From Sthenelais limicola (Eukaryota > Annelida > Polychaeta > Phyllodocida > Sigalionidae): a stretch of 64,000 bases of DNA. Under the pieces are notes generated by a model. The model saw only the letters and a list, made by a program, of their open reading frames with translations, had not been told where the DNA came from and made no database searches. The stretch lies in the NCBI GenBank assembly GCA_942159475.1, contig OW804100.1, positions 7,270,127 to 7,334,126 on the forward strand. The letters are read 5' to 3'. The number at the start of each line of letters is the position of its first letter. The first letter of the stretch is position 1. Position numbers and translations under genes: made by a program. Below, in pieces: positions 10,801-20,237 of the stretch.

Positions 10801-11841
10801 TTATGGGAGGCCTACAGTCATTGTTTTGGCCGCTTTCATTCTGCTTTGTCCATCTGGATCTAAATAATTTTCATAACAGCTGGACCTCCAGTGTCCCAGA
10901 AGTCGGATGGAGTCTGCATTAAGGCCACATTTGTGGCCCCATGTTGCGGACCCACGTTGGAAAGAGTGGCAGGAAAATATAGATGGGTCTGGCACTTGGC
11001 CCTCTAGGGAGCTTCTTATTGTCTTTATAAACTCTAGCGATGTGAGGATTATCTTTTCCCCATTGCCACCGTAGCTGACAGCGGGCGAGGCCGAGGATAT
11101 ATCCGGTGCGGCCTTAAACATAGCATAAACAGCTCTCACTGGACACAGCGCATGCCCTCTTATCCTTGGGAGTGGCACTTGGTGATTGTTATCCTTAAAC
11201 TGATTGGTTTTGGACCAACAGATGTTTATCATAATGCCTTCCTTCACAAAAACAAACTGTTCTTTGGTTAGTGGTTTTACATTCTCGGGCCGTAAGGGGT
11301 CCCAAAACACATTGGACTTACGGAGAAACCCAAAGAACATGATGAGGCAGGCGGCCCATACCGCTATGTGCTTGTTTTCTCTCGGATTTAGACGTTTCCT
11401 AATCAGTAGCAATATTTCCGGTGTAATTGGGGGTTTCCTACTTACAGCAGAGCCTTTTGTTCTTTGTATACCCTTTAGTGTTGCGCGGAGATGATAATCC
11501 TGTGGTAAGGGGTTTGCATACCCTCTCTCTTCATGTATTATCCTTACAATGTTCAGGTATTGTTTTATACTATTGTACACTAACCTTCTAGCCAGCCAAG
11601 CCACATACAAACAGAGTGTATGGGAAGTCGCTGGGGCAGGTGTTTTGTCATATGTCTGACAGAATTTCAGGTAGGTTTGGCGGTGTGTGGTGTAGGCTCT
11701 GTGGGTATTTGGGGCCCACGCTTGACTTTGGAATTGGTTTACCTCCGCCTGCAGGACAGCCTCCATCTCGTGTCCCCACTGAGGCCAGTATGGTTTGCAT
11801 TCGATGTATGCCCCCCGGCTCCTCCAGGCGAGAGATGGCAT
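10801..11841 (-). CDS. Tyrosine recombinase of Ngaro-like element 2
   Basis: A 346-residue recombinase that would insert the double-stranded circular cDNA. The N-terminal core-binding part (SQAWAPNTHRAYTTH, YLKFCQTY) is followed by the catalytic domain with Arg in MFFGFLRKSNV, the H-x-x-R box in CHSFQRGSATW, the HW box in LLGHWRSS and the Tyr in YENYLDPD. All key residues are present and the frame is unbroken. The start ATG at 11841 lies inside the end of the RT/RNase H gene; the two overlap by 194 bp in different frames. Translation of this ORF would need re-initiation, frameshifting or its own transcript; the sequence does not say which. Confidence 0.9.
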   Translation of the reverse strand: MPSLAWRSRGAYIECKPYWPQWGHEMEAVLQAEVNQFQSQAWAPNTHRAYTTHRQTYLKFCQTYDKTPAPATSHTLCLYVAWLARRLVYNSIKQYLNIVRIIHEERGYANPLPQDYHLRATLKGIQRTKGSAVSRKPPITPEILLLIRKRLNPRENKHIAVWAACLIMFFGFLRKSNVFWDPLRPENVKPLTKEQFVFVKEGIMINICWSKTNQFKDNNHQVPLPRIRGHALCPVRAVYAMFKAAPDISSASPAVSYGGNGEKIILTSLEFIKTIRSSLEGQVPDPSIFSCHSFQRGSATWGHKCGLNADSIRLLGHWRSSCYENYLDPDGQSRMKAAKTMTVGLP

Positions 11842-13291
11842 CCGAGATGATGTTATAACGGCCCGGGTAGTAGACAGCCTTTACCCTGAAGTTATATAAC
11901 ATAGACAACTGGTAGATGCGTCTTAGTGAGCTGTTGATTTCTTCATCAGGGGCTCTCCCTTTGTTGATCATCCCGACCGCTGCCCTGGAGTCACAGTGAA
12001 CCGTTACGTTCTGATTTCTCCAGCGGGGGCCGAAGATTGCAGCCGCTGGTTCCAGGGTCAGCACCTCCTTATAATTAATGTGTTTTTCTGCCATGCCTGG
12101 CCAATCCTCCCATCGTACATAAAACCATTCACCAAGGTGGTAACCTCCACCGCCTTTGTTGCATGCATCTATAGTGAGCGGGGTATAAGTGCGCGAATCA
12201 CATATGGGTAGGGAGCCGTTGAATTTTTTGGCCTGATCCACCCACCACATAAGATCTGCTCTTAAAGTCTGCGTCACTCGACAACGATGCCAAGGGTTTA
12301 CTAATAGTTTTATCCGATCATATATACTATGGACAAAGTGTTTTCCTCCGTGGAAAACACGTCTGGCCCAATTTAGTTTGCCCGCCAGACTTTGGAGCGC
12401 TTTTTTCGATATATTCCTCTTACATATAGATTCCTTCAGAATAGATAGCAAGTCTGCTATCTTCTCTGAGGGTAGGCCCACACACATGGTCTCGGTGTTA
12501 ATTTGGATTCCTAAGAAAGACAAGCTTTTTGAGGGTCCAAGCACTTTGTTGTAGTTAACTCCGAAACCAAACTCCCTGCATAGTTTCATTAATGCCTTCA
12601 AGGCTTTTATACAGATTTCCTGGGTTTCCCCAACACAGAGGAAGTCATCACAATATACAACAATATTGGGATAACCAAGCCTGGCCATCATCCGCCGAAT
12701 GGCCTGGGTTAAAGTATTGAAAATTCCTGGGGCTAGGCGGGCCCCAAAAGGGAGTCTAGAGTCGTACATGTAACACACATCCTGGCGGTCCTCAAACCTC
12801 CAGCTCAGACCTAATACAGCATGGTCTATTGGGTGTACCTTCACAGATCGATACGCACTTTGTAGATCCATCTTCCCCAACCAGCAGTTCGGGGTGATCT
12901 TGGTCAATGCTTCGTCGAAGGATTGGTAATTGAAAGGCTGGTGGATAGCTCGATCATTTACAGCCTTTCCTATAGGTCGGCTGCAATCATGGATTAGACG
13001 AATTTTATTTCCCTCTGGTTTGGGTATAGCTCCTAGGGCAGATGTTATAGTCATTGGTTGTGGCACCTGTATATAGCGACCATTATCTAATTCAGTTCTA
13101 ATTTGAGCCTCTACGATCTTGGACATACTGGCCTGGGTGCAGGAGTGATAGTTTTCCATAAAAGCATCTTCTGGTGGGGTGTTTGAGTTGGTAATCCGGA
13201 AACCGTTTTTTACTCCTTCTAGGATGTAACTCCTGTCTTTATCTGAGGACGCTAGATGTTTCTCCCAGGCTGAATATACTAGCGCCCCCAC
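11648..13291 (-). CDS. Reverse transcriptase/RNase H of element 2
   Basis: An uninterrupted 547-codon frame. RT features: RLIHDCSRP, KMDLQSAYRSVKVHP (motif A Asp), RLPFGARLAPGIF (motif B) and VVYCDDFL (catalytic YCDD). RNase H follows: LTIDACNKGGGG, NYKEVLTLEPA, VHCDSRAAVG and IISDAISR, giving the D-E-D-D set. The listed start is a GTG, but the frame is open further upstream through the end of gag, and no good ATG begins it, so it is more likely made as a Gag-Pol fusion by -1 frameshifting at 13309-13315. The last 65 codons overlap the recombinase gene. Confidence 0.92.
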   Translation of the reverse strand: MGALVYSAWEKHLASSDKDRSYILEGVKNGFRITNSNTPPEDAFMENYHSCTQASMSKIVEAQIRTELDNGRYIQVPQPMTITSALGAIPKPEGNKIRLIHDCSRPIGKAVNDRAIHQPFNYQSFDEALTKITPNCWLGKMDLQSAYRSVKVHPIDHAVLGLSWRFEDRQDVCYMYDSRLPFGARLAPGIFNTLTQAIRRMMARLGYPNIVVYCDDFLCVGETQEICIKALKALMKLCREFGFGVNYNKVLGPSKSLSFLGIQINTETMCVGLPSEKIADLLSILKESICKRNISKKALQSLAGKLNWARRVFHGGKHFVHSIYDRIKLLVNPWHRCRVTQTLRADLMWWVDQAKKFNGSLPICDSRTYTPLTIDACNKGGGGYHLGEWFYVRWEDWPGMAEKHINYKEVLTLEPAAAIFGPRWRNQNVTVHCDSRAAVGMINKGRAPDEEINSSLRRIYQLSMLYNFRVKAVYYPGRYNIISDAISRLEEPGGIHRMQTILASVGTRDGGCPAGGGKPIPKSSVGPKYPQSLHHTPPNLPEILSDI

Positions 13292-13299
13292 CTCACCGT

Positions 13300-14271
13300 C
13301 TATTCTCCGTTTTTTGACTGGTCCTTGGGAGCAGTCTCATGTACATACATGCATGCGTCTCCATATGAGCATCCTGCTTTAGTACGGTAGAGACGACAGA
13401 GCTCTGTCTTAGGCTTTGAGCTCTTGTGTTGCACTTTTCCTCGGTCACCACCCTTCTCCCTATTCACCGGCTTCCTAGCCATGAGAAGGGAGGAGGCCAG
13501 CGAATGGACAGGCGATCCCCAGGTGAATTGATATTCTGCCTGTAGTTCCCTATACCTGGTGTCGTACTCTAGGATGGATGCCCACTCATATTGATCCAGC
13601 ATCTCATAGATAGTCACAGTATAGGCATGGTAGTAATCCACGTCAGCGCGACCCATCTCCCCTGATTCTAGCAATTGATGGAGCAGTCTCAGATTCGCCG
13701 CTCCCCACTCAGCTAGGGAGATGTAAGCCTGATGTTGTTGATCGTCAGTCTGGATGGTAAATACTCCACTCTTTCCCTCCACTAGGGCCATTTTCTCCTT
13801 CCTCTTTGCAGCTAGGCGAAGAGTGACTTTTTCAGGGACGAAATTTATTATCTTCAAGGCTTTCTTCTTCACCGCTCTGAGCGTGAGGGCCACCCGGGGA
13901 TCAGAGGCCAGCATAGCTGCACCCGTCGCCGGCTTGTGTTGGGAGGCGCCGCCACCCGCTCCTTCCAGCATCTGGTCTAAGTCGTCTTCTAAGGTCGCGA
14001 TATTGCCGTCCTCTGTCTCGGCCGCATCCCCCTCAGCATCCTGCTCAGTTTTCTTATGCCCAGTAGGCATGTATGGATTGCCAAGGATTCGGATACCATC
14101 CTTGAGAAGTGCGCTCTGGCCAACAGTCAGTCCCAGCCGGGTCACAGCTCCATTGGTCAGCTTCTCCAATACCGCCTGCGTTATACATTCCTCCTTGGTC
14201 AGGATCTCTTCAGCCTTAGTCGATAGCCCTGTATTCGCTACCCATGTAGTCACGAAGTCAAATTCAGCCAT
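13300..14271 (-). CDS. Gag-like protein of element 2 with CCCH zinc finger
   Basis: A 323-residue protein starting at ATG 14271, 25 bp inside A1. Residues about 8-65 (WVANTGL, VTRLGLTVGQSALL, GIRILG) resemble a SAM-like helical domain, an inference from pattern only. An acidic stretch follows (about 85-105), then a helical middle part, and near the C-terminus CRLYRTKAGCSYGDACMYVH, a C-x8-C-x5-C-x3-H zinc finger of the CCCH type, which binds RNA in other proteins. It probably packages the element RNA. The stop TAG is at 13300-13302, 7 bp after a slippery heptamer that leads into the RT frame. Confidence 0.82.
   Translation of the reverse strand: MAEFDFVTTWVANTGLSTKAEEILTKEECITQAVLEKLTNGAVTRLGLTVGQSALLKDGIRILGNPYMPTGHKKTEQDAEGDAAETEDGNIATLEDDLDQMLEGAGGGASQHKPATGAAMLASDPRVALTLRAVKKKALKIINFVPEKVTLRLAAKRKEKMALVEGKSGVFTIQTDDQQHQAYISLAEWGAANLRLLHQLLESGEMGRADVDYYHAYTVTIYEMLDQYEWASILEYDTRYRELQAEYQFTWGSPVHSLASSLLMARKPVNREKGGDRGKVQHKSSKPKTELCRLYRTKAGCSYGDACMYVHETAPKDQSKNGE
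13309..13315 (-). promoter_or_regulatory. Candidate -1 frameshift heptamer A AAA AAC
   Basis: On the minus strand the gag frame reads TCA AAA AAC GGA GAA TAG. A AAA AAC fits the X XXY YYZ slippery rule used by several retroviral gag-pro junctions. A -1 slip enters the RT frame, which is open from here through the RT domain. About 20 nt downstream a 9-bp stem with one G-U can form between GGGCGCTAG and CTAGCGTCC around a 23-nt loop; the spacing is longer than usual for a stimulator. The heptamer and frames are seen; use in the cell is inferred. Confidence 0.6.
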
Positions 14272-14296
14272 GTTGCTGTAGGTAGTGAGTGATCCT

Positions 14297-14427
14297 CACG
14301 CTGCGCTTGCCAAAATGCAATTGACGCTTGCTTCTGACCCATGGTCAGCAAGTGGCTGCGGGCGGAGGTAGCGCGCCCAGCGGACCGGGGTTGAGTTAAA
14401 AAAGCTTAAACAGAGTCTAAGCCTCCC
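14297..14427 (-). repeat. Split direct repeat A1 of element 2
   Basis: The 5' terminal repeat of the minus-strand element, matching 10416-10545 (one substitution seen near CAAGTGG[A/C]... and one in CAGC[A/G]GACC). Host sequence starts at ATATAGC on the + strand. Confidence 0.88.
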
Positions 14428-14542
14428 ATATAGCTCAGTACTGATATATGTGTATTCAATACATATAGCAGGGAATATCAGCATTATGCAGACGAAGTAT
14501 GTATGTTAAGTCTTGATATAAACATTTCAGATAGAAAATTTA

Positions 14543-14950
14543 TGCTGATTTTTGGTGTGGGAGTTGGTGTGGGAGTTAGTAAATTTCATTAAAATTTATG
14601 GAGCCATATGTGTATAAATCAAATAATTATTAAGAATTTTCTCATTTTTAGCCAATTTTCTCATAATTAAGTTGTAACACAAAAAAATCGGCCTGGAAAT
14701 TCATGCTGATTTTTGGTGTGCGAGTTAGTAACTATGATAGCTGTATCCATATAGAATATCATCAAGATTTATGAAGCCATTTTTGTTCAAATCAAATATT
14801 AATCAGGAATTTAATTTTTTCCCCAATTTTTCTCATAAATAAGTCGTAATATAGAAAAATTTAGCCTGGAAAGCCATCCTGATTTTTTGTGTATGAGTTG
14901 ATAAATACAGTATCTACATTCATATTAAATTTAAAAAATATTCATCAAAC
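14543..14950 (+). repeat. Tandem repeat, three diverged units of 160-175 bp
   Basis: TGCTGATTTTTGGTGTG begins units at 14543 and 14704, and a diverged start (CCTGATTTTTTGTGT) follows at 14878. Units share TTTATG(G/A)AGCCAT, CTCATAA(T/A)TAAGT and AGCCTGGAAA. They form the AT-rich body of the MITE-like element. Confidence 0.75.
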
Positions 14951-15455
14951 AGTTTTTTTTTAAAACGCTGATTGTCATCAGCCAAAGTCAATTTTGCTAG
15001 TGCCCCGTACTGCCACTAGGGGGCTTCCAGGGGGCTAACTCAGGATCTGAGGAAAAAAACATTATCCGATGATAAGTATATATATGTTGAATGTCTGGGT
15101 GAAATTTGATGTCTGAATTCATGTCAGAACCATTTTAAACGAATTATGTTAATAAATCACTCAAATGTAGTAAAATTACTCAAATATGATTCATTATTTC
15201 TATCTCCATACTGCCATAGCATGAAAACTAGCCTGGTGACCTATGTTTTTTTTTCACTCGATAATGATTATTTCATGTCAACTATCATTGGTAAAAATTT
15301 AGAAAAATTCATCAATAATCAAAATCACTATTGAGTCACCTTAAAGAGATAATTTTAAAAATGTAGGTCGTTTGGTGTTTATTTGTTCAAACAGAACATC
15401 ATTTATGGGCGGATAGTATGGTAGTCAATATAAACTAATTACTTTACTCTCACAG

Positions 15456-15658
15456 GTCAAGCCACTTCTACAGGTGACAAACAATGAAGACAAATTGAAT
15501 GCAAAGGAGGAGGAGTTGAAGAAGGTGGTAGACCGTTTCGAGAAACATCAACAGGAATTTGTCGATCTCGAGAAAAACAACAGCAGCTGGTGGAGTAGAA
15601 AAACATTCTATCTGAACAGCTCCAAGCCGAGACAGAGCTCTGCGCCGAGGCAGAAGAG
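15456..15658 (+). pseudogene. Myosin II exon 2, frameshift and nonsense
   Basis: A 203-bp exon between CTCACAG and GTACTT, starting in phase 0 with VKPLLQVTNNEDKLNAKEEE, the start of the rod. The family exon is 68 codons (204 bp); one base is missing, within the A run at 15573-15577. Beyond that point the family-like reading (ending QAETELCAEAEE) needs the other frame and there meets a TAG at 15596-15598. Two independent lesions in one exon argue for a pseudogene. Confidence 0.85.
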
Positions 15659-15984
15659 GTACTTTCTATTTCCTTTACTTTTTATGATAATTTAGCAAAA
15701 ATAGGAGGATGAGTTTATATCTGCTCCGACCCATGATTAGCACTCGTGAAGTGGTTCTGATCGTAAATACCAACCATGTAGCTAGAAAATGCGCAAAAAA
15801 ATGCAAAGACCTTCACATTTGTTTCCATTGGGTACTATTTCCTAATACTGTAATTGTACTCTCGTTTTTTTAAACAGATTTATTTCATTAAATAGTTCAT
15901 TCATATATCTTTCAATATTTTTACTAGTATTCTTAAAGGAAGCCTTAGTTTTATAAATTCGTTTTCTCGATTTGCCATTATCAG

Positions 15985-16248
15985 TCCCGAGCCCGTCTTG
16001 CCACCAGAAAGCAGGAGTTGGAAGACATATTGCAGGACATGGAAGCTAGGATAGAAGAGGAGGAGGAGCGAAGTACAACCATGGTGAACGAAAAGAAAAA
16101 GTTACAAATCACGATACAAGACCTTACAGAACAGCTTGAGGAAGAAGAACAGGCCCGCCAAAAGCTTCAACTCGAGAGAGTAGCTGCAGATTCTAAAGTC
16201 AAGAAAATGGAAGAGGATTTGGCCATCGTTGAAGACGCCAACCTTAAG
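15985..16248 (+). CDS. Myosin II exon 3, rod (intact)
   Basis: 264 bp, 88 codons in phase 0, between TATCAG and GTAGGA. It encodes [48 protein letters not shown] and IVEDANLK, heptad-repeat coiled coil matching the early rod of non-muscle myosin. No lesion is seen. Confidence 0.9.
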
Positions 16249-16456
16249 GTAGGAGGGAACATCAGAATATCAGCAAAAGATTTTATCAGCAAAGCAATAC
16301 TGCTATACTTGATAAGGCATAGACATTTATGACTGCATAAATGATTCTATCTATGCTGCTTTTTAAACAATCTTAAGAGGGACGGCTTATCTATTTAATC
16401 ATATTTGTTCCTAATGCCACTCATTAAATAAACATAATGTTCTTTTAACATTACAG

Positions 16457-16761
16457 TTGAGTAAAGAGAATAAATCTTGTGAGGAGCGTCTTCACGACCT
16501 GCAGAGCACAATGGGCGACGAGGAGGAGAAAGTGAAGCAACTATCAAAGCTCAAGAACAAGTACGAGGCCATTATTGCTGACCTGGAGGAGAGGCTGAAG
16601 CGGGAACAGCAGTTACGGCAGGAACTCGAGAAGATCAAGAGGAAACTTGAGACTGAACTCCCCGATGTCAAGGATCAACTGGCTGAGAAATGTATGCAGC
16701 TGGAGGAACTCCAAACGCAGCTTCACATGCGCAAGGAAGAATTGCAATCTGCTCTTAACAA
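16457..16761 (+). CDS. Myosin II exon 4, rod (intact)
   Basis: Starts after CATTACAG with LSKENKSCEERLHDLQ and runs through EEEKVKQLSKLKNKYEAIIA, DLEERLKREQQLRQELEKI and MRKEELQSALN to the donor CAA/GTGTGT, 305 bp, ending in phase 2. The frame is open. The exon that should follow in the family is not found downstream; the next rod sequence comes 4.5 kb later and about 160 residues further on. Confidence 0.88.
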
Positions 16762-17018
16762 GTGTGTATTTTGCTCCGTTATCATTGGCGCCTTTAATTT
16801 TGTCATTTCTTGGGTTGTCAAAAACCTAAGTGTTTTTCCCATACAACCGATCACGAAGATATTTCTGAAGGAGTGGAGTAAATGATACCTATGTTGAGGG
16901 ATCTATACTGACCCTATATATATTCTGGCTTCCTATGGATATCTAATTTCATTTGGTATTAATATAGTACTCTGTTGATGGCAGTTTACATACCACGCGT
17001 ATATCACGCGGCGCCATT

Positions 17019-17065
17019 GTTATACTACCAGGTGGGCAGACAGACCCTGAGGGCATGTCTACATA
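17019..17065 (+). repeat. Dispersed 47-bp repeat, copy 2
   Basis: Contains CCAGGTGGGCAGACAG and matches 417-463. It lies just upstream of the LTR-like segment. Confidence 0.6.
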
Positions 17066-17083
17066 GTATGAATATATATTAGG

Positions 17084-17317
17084 TGTCATGCACATGCGTG
17101 GAGGTATGTCCACCAGTGAGACGTGTCACAGCTAGGAAACCAGAGCTGTGACCAGCTTGAATAAAAGAAGACTGGTACATTGACCATCAAGCAGTCATTC
17201 AGAAGGCAGTCAGTGGACCAGTCAGTCAAAGGAAAGAAGTGTTGGACTTACTTCATTTAACATTACATTTAAGTATAACAGTAACTAGAATATACTCATT
17301 AACATCAGAGTATATCA
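17084..17317 (+). mobile_element. Possible solo LTR with primer-binding site
   Basis: The segment begins TGTCATGC, contains AATAAA at about 17160 and ends ATATCA; directly after comes A TGGTGGCGAACCAAGG, which resembles a tRNA primer-binding site in position and form. No second LTR and no clear gag or pol follow, so this could be a remnant 5' end or chance. The ends are guesses. Confidence 0.3.
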
Positions 17318-20237
17318 ATGGTGGCGAACCAAGGCTCGATGAAGTATCTTTAAGACATTTATTGGATTTTTGTTGGTGAGATTATACCAAAATGCTAGTT
17401 TGGAGTTATACTAGCAAGCAAAGGATTGGCTAGAAATGGGCCCTAGAAATGGGCTCTCCTGCAGATCTCCCCTCTTCTCCCCTCGAGTTTTGACTGAATT
17501 AGTGAATCAGTGATTCGAACAACGAGATCTTGTATAGCAGAGCCGATGGCTAAGGTTTGGCAGGATAGAGAGAATCCTGAATCATTTCTGAACATTTCAA
17601 AAGTTGTTTGAACTTTCTACCATGAATATTAAGAAAGATATGGCTAATTTCGTGAGGCATGATATTCTAACCCAGGCAATGAAAGCCTAGGTGTTTTCTT
17701 AGTTCTCTTACAAACATTGCCCAGGAGTTTTAGAGAACTTTTACATGTACTCTCAATGTCATTGGTGATTAGAGCATGGATATAAATGTATATATAAGTA
17801 GCCTTAATTGGTGAGATTGGGACCCATATATAGCTGTGTGATGTTGCTATGGAAACCTGGTCATTGCCGTGGGCAGATTGAATGGTCTGAATGGTGTGCA
17901 TTTGGATTCACACATATTACACACATAATATTTCTTAATTCAGCCACAGCATTGTCAATTCTGAAGCGATTTTCGAAATTCAAACAGTTCTGAGATGCTG
18001 ACATTGTTGCGGAATTTGTCCTGCCAATTGCAATGTGAATTTTTTTACCTTGAATATTTTGCAGCATTGTATAAATGGACCAGATGTGCATAATCACCAA
18101 TTTATTGCTCATACCATTATGATTTGATGGCAGGAATGGTCACTACTATATGGGTTACACCATAAACAGTGTCATGACCGGATATGTGAGGACACAGAAC
18201 AATTAGTCATCACTTACATTCCATGTCAACACTAGACATGACTGTAGACAATGGACATGAATGATTATGTTGCTCCAGGTGTGACAAAGGAATGCTGCAA
18301 GCACCATTAACATTTTATCTACTGGAGGTGACATGAATTCACAATTGATGAGGGAGGCCCAGATGTATGAATCAAGATGCTTTCGTGGCAATGAAATTAA
18401 GACATTTTACAGAGACAATAACTGTATAATGGAGATACAGACAGAATAGACTTTGATTGAATAACACTATCATTACAAAATGTTGAATAGACATTATTGA
18501 ATTATATGTTAATCCTTTTAAATTACTACACATTTGCAATTGTTTAATGAGGTTTGTAGTTACTATTTTATCATCAACTTTGTACTTTTACATGTGCATG
18601 GGTGAACTTTGATGGTATATTTGTATTGGAATAATTATATTACTTTTTGCTTTAGGTTTGGTGTCTAGTTTAACATTATAAATAAACTAAAAGAAAGACT
18701 GGGAAAACCATTGGCCTGCACGAATGACAGGTATGAATGACAATGATTAGTATTCAATTGCCAGAGGCAATGTGGTTGGTGGCTCATGCCATTAACATTT
18801 TATTGCAGGATAATTGGTGGCAATTGATCTGACTTGGTGTCCATGAAAAGATGAATTGATTCGGATATGTTTCTTCTCAATTGGTTTAGGTATAAAATAA
18901 CAGATACTTTGACATTGGCTGAATACTAGTATTTAAAATGGACTTCATTTGGTTAAACTATTAGACTTTCAATAGGCCATGTATTTAGTGCATGGATATC
19001 TGTTTGCATTTTTATTTGTTTCTTTTATTTTCTTTGGCCTAACTGGTTAGAGGTTTTTGAACACATTATTTTTCGTAATTGGAGTAGTCAAAGATTGTTC
19101 AACCATGGCTCAAGAATTTAAGTGTAAATTAAAGATTGTATTTCTTCTATTTTTTTATTTTTTTTTAGACTTAAAATTCAAACAATGTAACCAATAAATA
19201 TATGCTTTTTCTTTTGTCTGATCAGCTTGTGAGAAGGTTGTGTAATTGGTACACATCAATGTGGAATGAATTCATTATTAGTATTTTGGAATTGGTAGTT
19301 AGCAGTTGTTTATGCAGGTTTGTATTTGGGAATGACGTTAGTGCATAGCTGTGCAGTCTACACTAGGCCTGTGTTGGTGGGGATTGTATTGCTAGTCATT
19401 TACATCACAGTGCCTGCATGAATTTAATTGTTTTCATCCTATTAAAGTAAGGAAAAACTGGGATGTAGGTATGTTTGCCATATCCATGATGGATGATTGC
19501 AGAATGTTCACTACAACAAATTTAAATCAAAATTTGATAGAAAACAATTCAGGATAGGTGCATTTCCAAAGAACAAAATTTTGTTTTTGTTTTTTCGTAA
19601 ATTATAAAGTGGTTTGCAATGGAATGCAACCAAAACATATAATGTCTCGCATATCTGCCATCTTTAAGATGGTGCATATATTAACTATATATATGTGTCG
19701 GGTTGATTGTGAAGTTTTCGTCTAGCCATATGTAGGAAGTAAATATAACATAGAAGTCAAACAAAAATTAAAAAGTGCAAAATTTTTACCTTTTTAATAA
19801 GGATTTTTACGTCATAAAAAAGGAATTTGGTCTCAACCTTAAACAATATAGGCCACGCGTCGGATCCGTGTTATGATGCCCAAAATTTGATTCATTACTG
19901 CGATTATATACTAAATTGAGAGATTTTTTCTTGGGTTGGTCTTATCGGAAGGTACCCTCATAAAGCAGATTGTTCTTTTACCCTGCGTAGTCTTGGAACA
20001 TAGTGCCAGTAGGCTAGCATGGGGGTGATGAATTGTTTGATAGCGTGGGTTGCAAAACCCATAGCTTGGCTCATTCCCATGTTAGGACAAAGGTCTAGGT
20101 GGAAGATTTTGATTCTGAGGTTTGACTCCAGGTTTGACCTGTGTCAGTAAAAGCACCTTCAGATGCTCTGCTTATTTTCTGGCATAAAACACTATTTTCT
20201 TGATCTGAGGTCATCATAATTTTAGAGACAATTTCTC

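Larger units (their letters stand above)
10135..14427 (-). mobile_element. Ngaro/DIRS-like retrotransposon 2 (apparently intact)
   Basis: A 4.3-kb element on the minus strand. In its own orientation the order is A1 (14427-14297), Gag (14271-13300), RT/RNase H (13291-11648), tyrosine recombinase (11841-10801), B1 (10776-10546), A2 (10545-10416), B2 (10365-10135). Split direct repeats of the Ngaro type differ by very few bases (two seen in the compared first 90 bp of B1/B2), and all three frames are open with catalytic residues present. It is from a different family than element 1. It sits inside a MITE-like element in a myosin intron. No methyltransferase or hydrolase domain is visible. Confidence 0.9.
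10099..15344. mobile_element. TTAA-flanked MITE-like element with nested Ngaro 2
   Basis: The 13-mer TTAAGGTGACTCA at 10099-10111 is found as its exact reverse complement at 15332-15344. This may be a TTAA target duplication around 9-bp inverted ends GGTGACTCA. Without the nested element (10135-14427) the body is about 0.95 kb and AT-rich, with three tandem units of 160-175 bp, and has no coding capacity. It lies in the intron between myosin exons 1 and 2. TTAA duplication would fit a piggyBac-type transposase, but the ends do not have a classical piggyBac sequence. Confidence 0.55.

Noticed and set aside
13754..14281. 175-codon frame on the + strand opposite gag
   Set aside because: It is a shadow of the minus-strand Gag gene, which has the better start, position and zinc finger.
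17400..20237. Hidden rod exons in the large intron
   Set aside because: I looked for Glu/Leu/Lys-rich heptad coding flanked by splice sites and found none.
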